Part shown: positions 17,733 to 26,500 of the stretch, one piece after another
Layout: each line of letters begins with the position of its first letter
How positions within the stretch are numbered: the first letter of the stretch is position 1
Translations under genes and position numbers: made by a program
DNA from: Butyrivibrio sp. UBA3740
Lineage (GTDB): Bacteria > Bacillota > Clostridia > Lachnospirales > Lachnospiraceae
Direction of reading: 5' to 3'
Assembly (NCBI GenBank): GCA_002372465.1
Contig: DFGW01000250.1
Coordinates: forward strand, 1-64,000
Length of the DNA: 64,000 nt
Notes under the pieces: model-generated
The model's database searches: none
Told to the model about the DNA's origin: nothing
What the model saw: only the letters and a program-made list of their open reading frames with translations

Positions 17733-19395
17733 AAAGTGGATATATATATCACTCATAGCCTTATCTATCATTAGTATTTTCAAAAGGCTTTTTTTCGGAT
17801 GGGATCAGGATGAATCATATATTATACTGCTTCCTATAAAGATAGCCAATGGAAGCTCTTTATTCAGTGATTTGTGGGATCTTCACCAGACGGCAGCTAT
17901 TTTCATGGCACCATTTTGCAAGGCATATATTACTATTGCTGGTTCTACTGATGGAATTGCAATATTTCTAAGAATTATTTCTGTCCTTTTTCAGATGGTT
18001 TTGTCCGTTTATGCCTATATTGTTCTTAAGAAGCATGTCGGAAGCTATCCTGCGTTTATGACGGCAATTGTAATTCTGAACCTTTTGCCCAGAGCAACTC
18101 AGCAGTTAGAATATGGGGCTCTTTCCATGTGGGCAGCCCTGGCATCAAATCTAATCCTTTATGATCTGCTTAAAGATGACAGATTAAGTTATTGGAAACT
18201 GGCGCTTTCGGCAGTTATGTATTCTGTGGCAGTTCTGTCATATCCCACCATGGCTATCACTTTGCTTGCCTATATTTATATCTTTCTTCGGTTGGATAGG
18301 ATAAGAAGTGAGAAGCAAAAGATTATTGGAGTGTTTGTAGGAATCTGTTTTTTATTGGCAGTGTGCTTCCTGGTGTGGGTCATCATGCCATTAGGAATAC
18401 CGATGTTTCTTAAAAATCTTCATGCCATGGCCAATAGTGGAGACCATGCTCAAATGTTTGCCGCTCTTTTTAACGTTAAGTCTTTGGTTAAATCTATAGT
18501 CAGGATTGTTGGTGGTATTATCGTGGCATTTGTAGTAACAAAACTTACAAATAAGCATTTTGGCTTATCTTTAAGTTCATTTTATACATATATTTTTTTG
18601 ATGTCTTTGTTGGTAATAATCCTCAATGTGACTGGCATTAGACCTAGTGGACCGTTTGGATTTTTGGAGAGATATATTGGGATGGTCATATTAGGAGTTG
18701 GGCTTTCCGGAAGGAAGAAGGATAAGTTGCTTTGGCAACTATTCTTTATAAACGGAATTGGTTTCTATTTAGGGTCGCTGATGGGTAGTAATCTGGGAAT
18801 TAATGAAAATGCCATGTTTATGGAACTTACCATTATTGCTTGTGTTGTTTATGCTTGCTTGGATCATGAATCCGAAAAGCGGGGAAGTATCTTTGTTCAG
18901 ACAGCTACCGTGGTATTTGTTGTTGGGGTGATTTTTTCATCAGCCTTTTTTGTTAGGATTAATTCAACATCACCTGCAAATGTTTTTCAATGTACAGAAC
19001 GTTTTAATTATGGTCCTCTCTCCGGTGTTTTTGTTCGTAAAGATCAAATGGATGACTTGTCAAAGCGCATGAAAGCAGTGTCTGAATTAACAGAAGCGGG
19101 GAAGACTTATGCTGTACTTGGAAATGAGTCGATTTATAATCTCATGGTTAAAGGGACTACCTCGGCACCACGATATGTTAGCACTGTTCAATATAATGAG
19201 CAGTGGATTGATTATTATGATAAATTTGGGCATCCGGTTCCTGAAGTGATTTTGGTTAATACTTTCTGGTATTCTGATATAGAGGAATTTTTTGATACTA
19301 TTTGGGGTGAAAAATGGGTGAAAGATAAGTACTCGCTTCAGGAAACAGAATACGATAATATGTTTATGAAATTAGTTTATAAGGGAACGAATTGA
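17701..19395 (+). CDS. GT-C type membrane glycosyltransferase (PMT/ArnT-like)
   Basis: A 564-residue protein with about eleven helices and a soluble C-terminal part (from about residue 430). Just after helix 1 is FFGWDQDESYIILLPIKI (about residues 28-45). An acidic D-x-D/E pair in the first outer loop is the catalytic hallmark of GT-C enzymes, which use polyprenyl-phosphate sugars. LFSDLWDLHQTAAIFMAPF resembles the G-x-x-L-Y-x-D-L-W-D-x-K/H-x-P loop of this group. The first 32 bases overlap the fusion gene. It would add side sugars to lipid-linked or exported glycan outside the cell. Confidence 0.68.
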   Translation: MRISERGTNSKKWIYISLIALSIISIFKRLFFGWDQDESYIILLPIKIANGSSLFSDLWDLHQTAAIFMAPFCKAYITIAGSTDGIAIFLRIISVLFQMVLSVYAYIVLKKHVGSYPAFMTAIVILNLLPRATQQLEYGALSMWAALASNLILYDLLKDDRLSYWKLALSAVMYSVAVLSYPTMAITLLAYIYIFLRLDRIRSEKQKIIGVFVGICFLLAVCFLVWVIMPLGIPMFLKNLHAMANSGDHAQMFAALFNVKSLVKSIVRIVGGIIVAFVVTKLTNKHFGLSLSSFYTYIFLMSLLVIILNVTGIRPSGPFGFLERYIGMVILGVGLSGRKKDKLLWQLFFINGIGFYLGSLMGSNLGINENAMFMELTIIACVVYACLDHESEKRGSIFVQTATVVFVVGVIFSSAFFVRINSTSPANVFQCTERFNYGPLSGVFVRKDQMDDLSKRMKAVSELTEAGKTYAVLGNESIYNLMVKGTTSAPRYVSTVQYNEQWIDYYDKFGHPVPEVILVNTFWYSDIEEFFDTIWGEKWVKDKYSLQETEYDNMFMKLVYKGTN

Positions 19396-19396
19396 C

Positions 19397-21145
19397 ATGG
19401 TTAAAAAAGTATTTAGGGTATTAGACAAGCATCAGAAATCTCGTGTGATCATATTACTCGTTATGATATTTATAGGAGCTATTCTTGAGACGGTTGGAGT
19501 ATCAGCGATTCTCCCATTTGTTTCAGTAGTGACTAATCCCGAGATAATTGAGACGAACAAGTATTTAAGACTTATAAGTGATGTTATGAACATACATGAT
19601 CCAAAACTATTTGTTTTGGTTACAGCAATTGCCATGATAGTAATCTACATTTTAAAAAATATTTATCTGATATTGCTTAACATGGCTCAAAACAATTTCT
19701 CAACTAATAATCTCAGGAGAATGTCAGTCAGATTGATGAGATGCTATATGGATCAGAATTATCTGTACCACGCAGAACATAATGTGGCAGAGCTAGACAG
19801 AAATGTCAAAAGAGATGTCAGTGGCTATCTTTATGTGCTTACCAACATGCTAATGATGGTCACAGAGATATTAGTATGCATTATGCTGTCAATTTTCTTG
19901 ATGATAAATGATTTTTTCACAACCCTATTAATGATTGTTATGTTGGTGGCTTTTTTGTTGTTTTTTACATTGGTCCTGAGAAGGAAGTTGAAATATTATG
20001 GTAACCTGGCAAGGAGTTTAGAGGAGGATAAGAACCGATATTTTTTAGAGGCTTTTGGTGGAATAAAAGAAGTAAAAGCGGCTAGTTCTGAAGATTATTT
20101 TGTGAATAAATATGATGAGGCATTTAAAGGAAATGCATTCACTGAACAAAAGCGTCTTATTTTAACTTATATTCCCAGACCTTTGATGGAATCATTATGC
20201 ATATGTGGTTTGTTGCTTTTTATGTCTATCAAAATTGTTATGGGAGCGGATAGCAGTACCTTTATACCTTTTATGGCGGTTTTTGGGGTGGCTGCTATAA
20301 GGATGTTGCCGTCGTTCAATAGGATTAGTGGACATTTAGGATCCATAATGTTCTTTAAAGCTTCTGTTGACGGAGTTTACGAAGATCTTGAAGAAGCAAA
20401 GAGGCTTGAACAACATGAAAAGGCTGTAGATCAGGGCATAGAGATAACTTTGGATGATGTATGTGTTCAAAACGTTACGTTTGCATATCCTTCTAGACCT
20501 GAAAAGAGAATATTGGATAATGTCAGTATTAGCATCCCGTTAAATAAGGCTGTTGCTTTTGTGGGGCCCTCCGGAGCCGGAAAGACTACTTTGGCAGATA
20601 TCATCTTGGGGGTCATTGATCCACAGGAAGGACATATACTAGTTGGTGGTGTTGACGTTATAAAGAACAAGAAGAACTGGCATAAGAATATTGGATATAT
20701 TCCGCAGTCAACTTTCCTCATAGATGATACGATCAGAGCAAATGTCGCTTTTGGTATAGAGGAAGAAGAAATAGATGATAATAAAGTTTGGGAAGCACTT
20801 AAGGCAGCTCAATTGTATGACTTTGTCAAAGAACAACCTGATGGTATCTACAGTAATATTGGAGATCGTGGTGTAAAAATATCAGGTGGCCAGAGACAGA
20901 GAGTAGGTATAGCTCGTGCTTTATACAATAATCCAGGAATAATAGTGTTGGATGAAGCGACCTCTGCTTTGGATAATGAAACTGAAAAAGCGGTCATGGA
21001 TGCTATTTATCAGTTGTCCGGCAAAAAAACGATGATAATAATTGCGCATAGACTTACAACAGTAGAACACTGTGACATCATTTATGAAATAAAGGATGGA
21101 AAAGCCAATAAAGTAAGTTATGAAGATATTTCCGGAAATTCATGA
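19397..21145 (+). CDS. ABC transporter, fused membrane and ATPase domains (lipid-linked glycan flippase type)
   Basis: 582 residues. Six helices span about residues 15-310, followed by a nucleotide-binding domain with Walker A GPSGAGKTT (about 388-396), signature SGGQRQRVG (about 495) and Walker B IIVLDEATSALD, then the H-loop IIAHRLTT. The architecture is that of MsbA/PglK exporters. Within a glycan locus lacking an obvious Wzx, the likely cargo is an undecaprenyl-linked oligosaccharide. ATG 19397 begins one base after the previous stop. It acts as a homodimer in the membrane. Confidence 0.88.
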   Translation: MVKKVFRVLDKHQKSRVIILLVMIFIGAILETVGVSAILPFVSVVTNPEIIETNKYLRLISDVMNIHDPKLFVLVTAIAMIVIYILKNIYLILLNMAQNNFSTNNLRRMSVRLMRCYMDQNYLYHAEHNVAELDRNVKRDVSGYLYVLTNMLMMVTEILVCIMLSIFLMINDFFTTLLMIVMLVAFLLFFTLVLRRKLKYYGNLARSLEEDKNRYFLEAFGGIKEVKAASSEDYFVNKYDEAFKGNAFTEQKRLILTYIPRPLMESLCICGLLLFMSIKIVMGADSSTFIPFMAVFGVAAIRMLPSFNRISGHLGSIMFFKASVDGVYEDLEEAKRLEQHEKAVDQGIEITLDDVCVQNVTFAYPSRPEKRILDNVSISIPLNKAVAFVGPSGAGKTTLADIILGVIDPQEGHILVGGVDVIKNKKNWHKNIGYIPQSTFLIDDTIRANVAFGIEEEEIDDNKVWEALKAAQLYDFVKEQPDGIYSNIGDRGVKISGGQRQRVGIARALYNNPGIIVLDEATSALDNETEKAVMDAIYQLSGKKTMIIIAHRLTTVEHCDIIYEIKDGKANKVSYEDISGNS

Positions 21146-21166
21146 TGATTATAAGGACTGCTAGTA

Positions 21167-22027
21167 ATGGATAAAGTTTTAATGGTTGAGCCCGGAGGCG
21201 GGTTGGGGAATAGAATATTGACACTCATCTCTGCCTTTAATTTGGCAAGGGACTGCAGTATTAAGGAGATTACTGTTCTGTGGAGAAACCAGAATGAATG
21301 TGGATGTGATTTTGAAGATATGTTTGATTCTATGCCACTTTCTTGCAAGGTTAGAAATATCCATTTTGGAAAAGAATCCTATAAATCTTTATTGTCTCGC
21401 GGAAAAGTATTCAGTTCTTTGAGGAAAGCAATCCATTTTGGGTGTTACACAGTTTTCAGGAAGCATATTAAAAGAGCTGAATTAAGGCTGGAACAGGGTA
21501 AGAACAGTGACAGTGACTACCGTAAATTAAAAGAGAAGGTAGACAACTGGCCTCAGAAAAAAATATACATAGAGGCATACTATAGCTTTTATGGGGATAA
21601 TAGTAGTGAAGGTATCAGGTTTAACCCGGAAATAGAGAGGAGAGTTGAGGATTATATGAAGACTCTTGGAAGTTACGTGGCAATGCACATCAGACGCACT
21701 GATAATGTCGAGGCCATAAAGAATAGCCCAACTGAGCTTTTTTATGAAAAGATTATGGAACTTGTTGAGCATGATCCTGATAAGAAGATATACATCGCCA
21801 CAGATGATAAAGATATTTTAGAGGATTTGAAAAGGCGTTTCCCTCATAACATCTTTTCAGAGGCAATGGCTTCTGCTGATAGAAGAAGCAAGGAAGGAAT
21901 GCAGTTTGCTCTTTATGAGATGCTGATACTTGCAGGAGCAGAGACTTTATATGCCAGTTATGGCAGTACATATACGATGATAGCCAATATCATTGGTAAA
22001 AACGAGATGATAACTCTCCGGAAATAG
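21167..22027 (+). CDS. Fucosyltransferase-superfamily glycosyltransferase
   Basis: 286 residues. The N-terminus has VEPGGGLGNRILTLISAFNLA, the glycine-rich acceptor loop of the fucosyltransferase superfamily. The centre has VAMHIRRTDNVEAIKNSP, the HxRRxDN nucleotide-binding motif, followed by KKIYIATDDKDILEDLKRRF and a late LYASYGSTYT loop. It would transfer a deoxysugar, probably fucose, from a GDP donor, although neither donor nor linkage can be read here. It follows the flippase gene after a 21-base gap and precedes a GT2. It differs clearly from the fucosyltransferase-like protein at 7142. Confidence 0.72.
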   Translation: MDKVLMVEPGGGLGNRILTLISAFNLARDCSIKEITVLWRNQNECGCDFEDMFDSMPLSCKVRNIHFGKESYKSLLSRGKVFSSLRKAIHFGCYTVFRKHIKRAELRLEQGKNSDSDYRKLKEKVDNWPQKKIYIEAYYSFYGDNSSEGIRFNPEIERRVEDYMKTLGSYVAMHIRRTDNVEAIKNSPTELFYEKIMELVEHDPDKKIYIATDDKDILEDLKRRFPHNIFSEAMASADRRSKEGMQFALYEMLILAGAETLYASYGSTYTMIANIIGKNEMITLRK

Positions 22028-22035
22028 GAAATCTT

Positions 22036-22995
22036 ATGAATACAGATTATGCGCCAATTGTCTTATTTGCATATAAAAGACTGGATCATTTGACAAAGAC
22101 TGTGGATGCCTTAAGGAGTAATCCTGAGGCTAAACAGTCTGTTTTATATGTTTATTCTGATGCGCCTGCTAATGAGAAGGACGCAAAAGGTGTTGAGCAG
22201 GTAAGAGAATATATCCATAATTTGAATGGGTTTAAAGAGATACATGTAACAGAACGGGAAAAGAACTGGGGAATCGAGAAGTCTGAAATTGATGGGGTTA
22301 CTTCAGTAGTCCGAGAACACGGGAGAGTAATTGTAATAGAGGATGATCTTGAAGTGAGCAATCAGTTTCTCTTTTACTTAAACAAGTGCCTTCAGGTATA
22401 TAAGGATGAAAAGCGCGTATATTCTGTAACCGGATATAGCTTTCTTAAATCTCGTATTGAAAATGATGAGATATATGGTTATACCAGATCTTTTTGCTCG
22501 TGGGGATGGGGGACATGGCTCGACAGATGGGAGAATCTTAAAAGAAACCTTAGCAAGCAGGATGTAAGATTTGTTATGAGACACAAGCGTGCTTTGGATA
22601 ATGGGCAGGATTTCTCATATCTATTTATGCATCAGTATAAATATGACATGCTTACTTGGGATGTGGCCTGGTATTATTCCTGTTTTGCCAACAATGGACT
22701 GACCATTTTTCCGTACAATACAATGGTTAATAATCTTGGTATGGATGGCTCTGGAGTGCATTACAATGATCCGGATCAAAAGAACAGAGTTGAATCTATA
22801 GACGATAGAAAAAAGATTGAGTTCCCATTAAAACTTGTACCACTGGAAAAGTCTACTTTAGATACAGTCAAGTATTCTAAAGTTTCCAATAAGATATCAA
22901 TTGGCAAGAAGATTAGGATGTTTTTCAGATTTTGGTTAAATAGTATGGAAGTACTTGTTTGTGGGCAGAAGAGCATCGGGATAAAGGAAGAATAA
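22036..22995 (+). CDS. Glycosyltransferase family 2-like (GT-A)
   Basis: 319 residues. The N-terminus APIVLFAYKRLDHLTKTVDALRSN is a typical GT-A opening. The metal-binding motif is VIVIEDDLEVSNQFL (around residues 98-112), and CSWGWGTWLDRW follows in the acceptor region. The EDD plus W-G-W-G-T-W pattern is that of a GT2/GT13-like group found in polysaccharide clusters. It is the last gene of the left + strand run and is closed by a hairpin before the convergent phosphoglycerol transferase gene. Confidence 0.78.
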   Translation: MNTDYAPIVLFAYKRLDHLTKTVDALRSNPEAKQSVLYVYSDAPANEKDAKGVEQVREYIHNLNGFKEIHVTEREKNWGIEKSEIDGVTSVVREHGRVIVIEDDLEVSNQFLFYLNKCLQVYKDEKRVYSVTGYSFLKSRIENDEIYGYTRSFCSWGWGTWLDRWENLKRNLSKQDVRFVMRHKRALDNGQDFSYLFMHQYKYDMLTWDVAWYYSCFANNGLTIFPYNTMVNNLGMDGSGVHYNDPDQKNRVESIDDRKKIEFPLKLVPLEKSTLDTVKYSKVSNKISIGKKIRMFFRFWLNSMEVLVCGQKSIGIKEE

Positions 22996-22999
22996 ATAT

Positions 23000-23026
23000 G
23001 GCGGGTAATTTTCAATATTACCCGCC
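23000..23026. terminator. Convergent-gene hairpin
   Basis: A perfect 10-bp stem (GGCGGGTAAT at 23000-23009 pairing with ATTACCCGCC at 23017-23026) with a 7-base loop sits in the 40-base gap between two convergent genes. There is no strong T-run on the + side, so termination may be weak, or the main use may be on the - strand, where an AT-rich stretch follows. Confidence 0.55.
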
Positions 23027-23035
23027 GACGCTACA

Positions 23036-24796
23036 TTATTGAGTTTTATCATAAATTGTGAATTCAGTGCCAAATGAATCTACCAGCTTTACTACTAAGT
23101 GACTGTTTTCAGGGACTTCTTCTTTGCTTATATCCAATGAGAATGAACCGGTATTGCTTTTGTTCATTATGAATTTTCTATCGTCTATAAAGACGATGGC
23201 TTGTTCTATTTCTCGCTGGTTCTTGGATATTTCAGTTATGCTGACATTTATTGAAGTGCCATTGTCTTTGATCAAGACCTCGCCTTCAGGTTGTACCTGA
23301 TTAGCAGCTGAGTTATTAATGACTTCCTCAGGTACGGCGGCTAAAAAAGTCATGAAATCAGACTTGGCAGCCAGTAGCTTTGTTTCTTCTGATAGTCCAT
23401 AAATCTCTGTAAGAGTCTTTTCATTGGAGTACAGGTTCGTTCCCAGTCCCAGACGATTGCCTTCAATTTGGCATCCTAAAGCACCAAGTGTTGTTGGGAA
23501 CAGATCCATTGTGGAGTATTCACGCCACGATGCATCAGGAACTGTAGCGGCGGAATTGATGTAGGATACAAATACTTTTCGTTGATAACTTGGATCAATA
23601 TCTTTTAGGAAATTGCTGTCCATAGTAGTATGGTCGCCGTGGACAACTATAGTTGTATTTTCATACCAAGCCTGTTGCTGAATCCAGGAAATGAAGCTGC
23701 TAACCTGTTTGCTGGAGCAGGCGATAACATTGGCATACTGACTGTCATAGACATCATCACAAAGCTCGCATACGTAGCCGTTTGTAAAATGCGAATCTAC
23801 TGTCAGAAGAGTGAGATTAAACGGCTGGGATTCTTTGCTAAGCCTTGTCAGTTCATCCCTGGCAAAGGAAAATAGTTTCTCATCTTCATATCCCCACCAA
23901 ACAAAATAATCTTCAGGAATCAGCTTGTTTTCTATGGCATATTGATAATCTGATAATTTATAGTTCCCATGAGACTCATAAAATAGATTTCTTCCTCCGA
24001 ATATTGCCTTGGAGCCGATCATTAGCTCGTTGAAATAGCCTTCATCCTCAAGAATATCTCCAAGAGTCTGAACCCTGGGGAAGAATGAGGTCATATCACT
24101 CATTTCATTCTCGCCAAGCGGTATCTTCAATGGAAGACCTGATGATGAAGCAAACATGGCACCTGAGGTCCATCCGCTTCCGGGAAGTACTAAACCTCCG
24201 TTGATCTGATTTGAATCTCCGGAAAAATCCTCATTTTGCTTCGCTATTTCCACCAGCTCCGGTATCAGATTATATTCATATGCGCCACCATTAGCTTCGT
24301 CTGTGTATGTGGTTTCTATGGATTCCAGATAGATATATATCAGATTTCTCTTTTTCTTTGGAAAGGAAATTTTTACTTCATTAGGGTTTACATACTGTTC
24401 TGCAATGAAATCTTGTGAGTTATTATTGAGGTAGCTTGAAATATCAAGTGATTTCCATACTATGGCAAAATCTATAATAAGGACCAGTAATGATGTGACG
24501 GTTAAAATATTAAGACACTTTTGAGGCTTTACTTTATTCCGTATGAAATAAATAACAAATAAAAAGAAGAAAACAGCTACAATAGTTGGAATAATACTGC
24601 AGTAGAAAAATGAATACAGCATTTCACTGCTAGTTCCTTCTAAAGGCATTGAGAGTTGATATATAACTTCTTCTAACGAAAGTTCATCCCACGAAGAAAG
24701 GGTCCATCGCATTGTAAGGGTAACAATAATACAAAAAAGGACGAAAATGATCTGGAGCATTAGAATAATTATCTTCGGATTATTATTTTTCTTCAT
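23036..24796 (-). CDS. Phosphoglycerol transferase, OpgB/MdoB-like (sulfatase superfamily)
   Basis: Several N-terminal helices (to about residue 140) anchor an extracytoplasmic alkaline-phosphatase/sulfatase-type domain. The metal-binding LIYIYLESIETTYTD and the nucleophile region PGSGWTSGAMFASSSGLPL match the pattern of OpgB (G-W-T-x-x-x-M-x-A-S-x-x-G-I-P-L), with threonine as likely nucleophile. TVDSHFTNG and VVHGDHTTMD give further metal ligands. Such enzymes move glycerol phosphate from lipid to a surface glycan. ATG 24796 is preferred over the longer TTG 24829 because a -10-like TACAAT (minus strand, about 24833-24838) would place the transcript start at that TTG. It is opposite in direction to its neighbours. 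Confidence 0.8.
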   Translation of the reverse strand: MKKNNNPKIIILMLQIIFVLFCIIVTLTMRWTLSSWDELSLEEVIYQLSMPLEGTSSEMLYSFFYCSIIPTIVAVFFFLFVIYFIRNKVKPQKCLNILTVTSLLVLIIDFAIVWKSLDISSYLNNNSQDFIAEQYVNPNEVKISFPKKKRNLIYIYLESIETTYTDEANGGAYEYNLIPELVEIAKQNEDFSGDSNQINGGLVLPGSGWTSGAMFASSSGLPLKIPLGENEMSDMTSFFPRVQTLGDILEDEGYFNELMIGSKAIFGGRNLFYESHGNYKLSDYQYAIENKLIPEDYFVWWGYEDEKLFSFARDELTRLSKESQPFNLTLLTVDSHFTNGYVCELCDDVYDSQYANVIACSSKQVSSFISWIQQQAWYENTTIVVHGDHTTMDSNFLKDIDPSYQRKVFVSYINSAATVPDASWREYSTMDLFPTTLGALGCQIEGNRLGLGTNLYSNEKTLTEIYGLSEETKLLAAKSDFMTFLAAVPEEVINNSAANQVQPEGEVLIKDNGTSINVSITEISKNQREIEQAIVFIDDRKFIMNKSNTGSFSLDISKEEVPENSHLVVKLVDSFGTEFTIYDKTQ

Positions 24797-24892
24797 GAAA
24801 CAGGAGAGAACCTTTCCTAATATAATCAATAGTATTGTAGCACGCGTAGTACTGGACTGTATATATACATCAGGAGATTTCGGAATTGAGTG

Positions 24893-24921
24893 TGAATTAT
24901 GAAATCTATATGTGTTAGAAT
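24893..24921 (+). promoter_or_regulatory. Candidate extended -10 promoter for the GtrII-like gene
   Basis: An extended -10 element TGTTAGAAT (24913-24921) lies 17 bases after a weak -35 TGAATT (24893-24898), about 40 bases before the ATG at 24964, in the 167-base divergent gap. Only the extended -10 is convincing. Confidence 0.35.
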
Positions 24922-24963
24922 AGGTGTCAGTGAATAAAAAGAAAAGCAGAGGGACTATAAATA

Positions 24964-26475
24964 ATGCAACGGCTAATGGAAAAGAAATATATATTAGGTT
25001 CTTTGTTTTTTAATATAATTACAATGTTTGTCTTCTTTGGGGGACTTATTCGAAAGTCTTTCAATGCAGATACCATCACCTATATGGTGTACACATATGA
25101 TGATATATGGGTTCAGGTTGGTGATGGAAGATACCTTGTAGCGCTGTACGATTTTATTCTTTATAAGTTGATGGTAAGGGCTACAGATTTTATTCCGCTT
25201 TGTATTGCAGTGTCAATTATCCTGTTTGCTGCTACTTCAACTATTATTCAATTGCTTTTTAGAGAATTTCTTAAGTCTGAAAACATCATAGTTACAGTCG
25301 GATATTATTGTGCATTGGGGATGGCTTTCACCAATGTTCTGTTCATCGAATATCTTATGTTCCCGGAGGTGGTACTTCCATATTCTGTTGGTTATCTGGC
25401 CGCGGCAATTGGAGTATATTGTTTTGCAAAAGATAGGAAGATAGTATCCTTTTTATTGTTTTTATTAGGGGCATGCGCTTATCAGATAACGGTGGTTTAT
25501 TCTGCTATTGTTCTGGCTTTTTATTATATGCTCTTAAATCGTTTTCATTGGAGTAAAAAGGCATTTGTTGAAGAAGTGTTAGCGTTTGCACTCCCCCTTT
25601 GTGCCGGAGTCATCAACATGAAGTTTATAAAGCTTCTGGGTTTAATCATTCCGCAGTTTGCCTTCAGAAAACGTGCTTCAACGAAATCGCTTCTTGGGAA
25701 AATACCTGAGGTTATGGAAAGCCTTTTCTCTTTTTTGAAGGATTCTTTTACCTTGCTGCCAAGTATATATTTACCTGCACTTTTTACCTTAATATTCCTG
25801 ATTTGTGCTATTGTTGTAATCGTAAAAAGTAAAAGTGGATTTGGCTTGTTATATTACATCATCATTCTTTTAGGAGCTTTGATTACTCTTTTTGTTATTC
25901 CGGTTCTTGGAAAGAAATACAATTTTCCGCCCAGAATGTCCTATGGTTTATATCTGATTCAAGGTATGTTGGCAGTTACTTTAATGGCTACAATGAGTGC
26001 GGATGGGATCAGCCTGCCAATACTCGGGGCGGAAAAAGAAGCTTGCCTTAAGGTGGCATCTATAGTCGTGTTTGGTTATGTCTGGGTGCAGCTATTGTTC
26101 TGCAGCTTCATTATTTCCGGAAGGCTCATATCCAATACTCTGGATAGGACCTACGCAAAGATGATCGTTAACGAGATTGAAAAGTACGAGGAAGAGACAG
26201 GGAAGGCGGTTCTTTACTTCGCAGCTCAAAATGATACCTATGCTCCGGCCTACTATGATGAGAGCAGGCTTCACTATGGACAGATCAATGAAAGAGCCCT
26301 TGGACAGACCACCAGAACTTTGCTGGAAGCTGTGGAGGGGAGGCACTTTGAGGCACCTGAAGAAGATACCTCGGCAGTTTTTGACAAGTATTTCGGGGAC
26401 AGAAACTGGGATAGCTTCGATCTCGAGGAACAACTGGTTATAATTGATGACACGGCGTACCTTTGCGTGTATTAA
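24964..26475 (+). CDS. GtrII-like membrane glucosyltransferase
   Basis: 503 residues with about eleven helices. After the first helix comes FNADTITYMVYTYDDIWVQVGDGRYLVALYDFIL: an acidic pair, then G-R-Y-L, which matches the first outer loop of the GtrII glucosyltransferase family (D-D ... W ... G-R-W-L). These enzymes add glucose from polyprenyl-phosphate-glucose to extracytoplasmic glycan. A soluble tail of about 120 residues follows the last helix. It is divergently arranged from the phosphoglycerol transferase gene, so both decorating enzymes could share a control region. The end is 25 bases from the next gene. Confidence 0.6.
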   Translation: MQRLMEKKYILGSLFFNIITMFVFFGGLIRKSFNADTITYMVYTYDDIWVQVGDGRYLVALYDFILYKLMVRATDFIPLCIAVSIILFAATSTIIQLLFREFLKSENIIVTVGYYCALGMAFTNVLFIEYLMFPEVVLPYSVGYLAAAIGVYCFAKDRKIVSFLLFLLGACAYQITVVYSAIVLAFYYMLLNRFHWSKKAFVEEVLAFALPLCAGVINMKFIKLLGLIIPQFAFRKRASTKSLLGKIPEVMESLFSFLKDSFTLLPSIYLPALFTLIFLICAIVVIVKSKSGFGLLYYIIILLGALITLFVIPVLGKKYNFPPRMSYGLYLIQGMLAVTLMATMSADGISLPILGAEKEACLKVASIVVFGYVWVQLLFCSFIISGRLISNTLDRTYAKMIVNEIEKYEEETGKAVLYFAAQNDTYAPAYYDESRLHYGQINERALGQTTRTLLEAVEGRHFEAPEEDTSAVFDKYFGDRNWDSFDLEEQLVIIDDTAYLCVY

Positions 26476-26500
26476 GTTGCTTCCGAAAGGAACTTTATCC

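Noticed and set aside
24797-24829. A longer start (TTG 24829) for the phosphoglycerol transferase
   Set aside because: No ribosome site precedes it, and a -10-like element just upstream would start the transcript at that codon.
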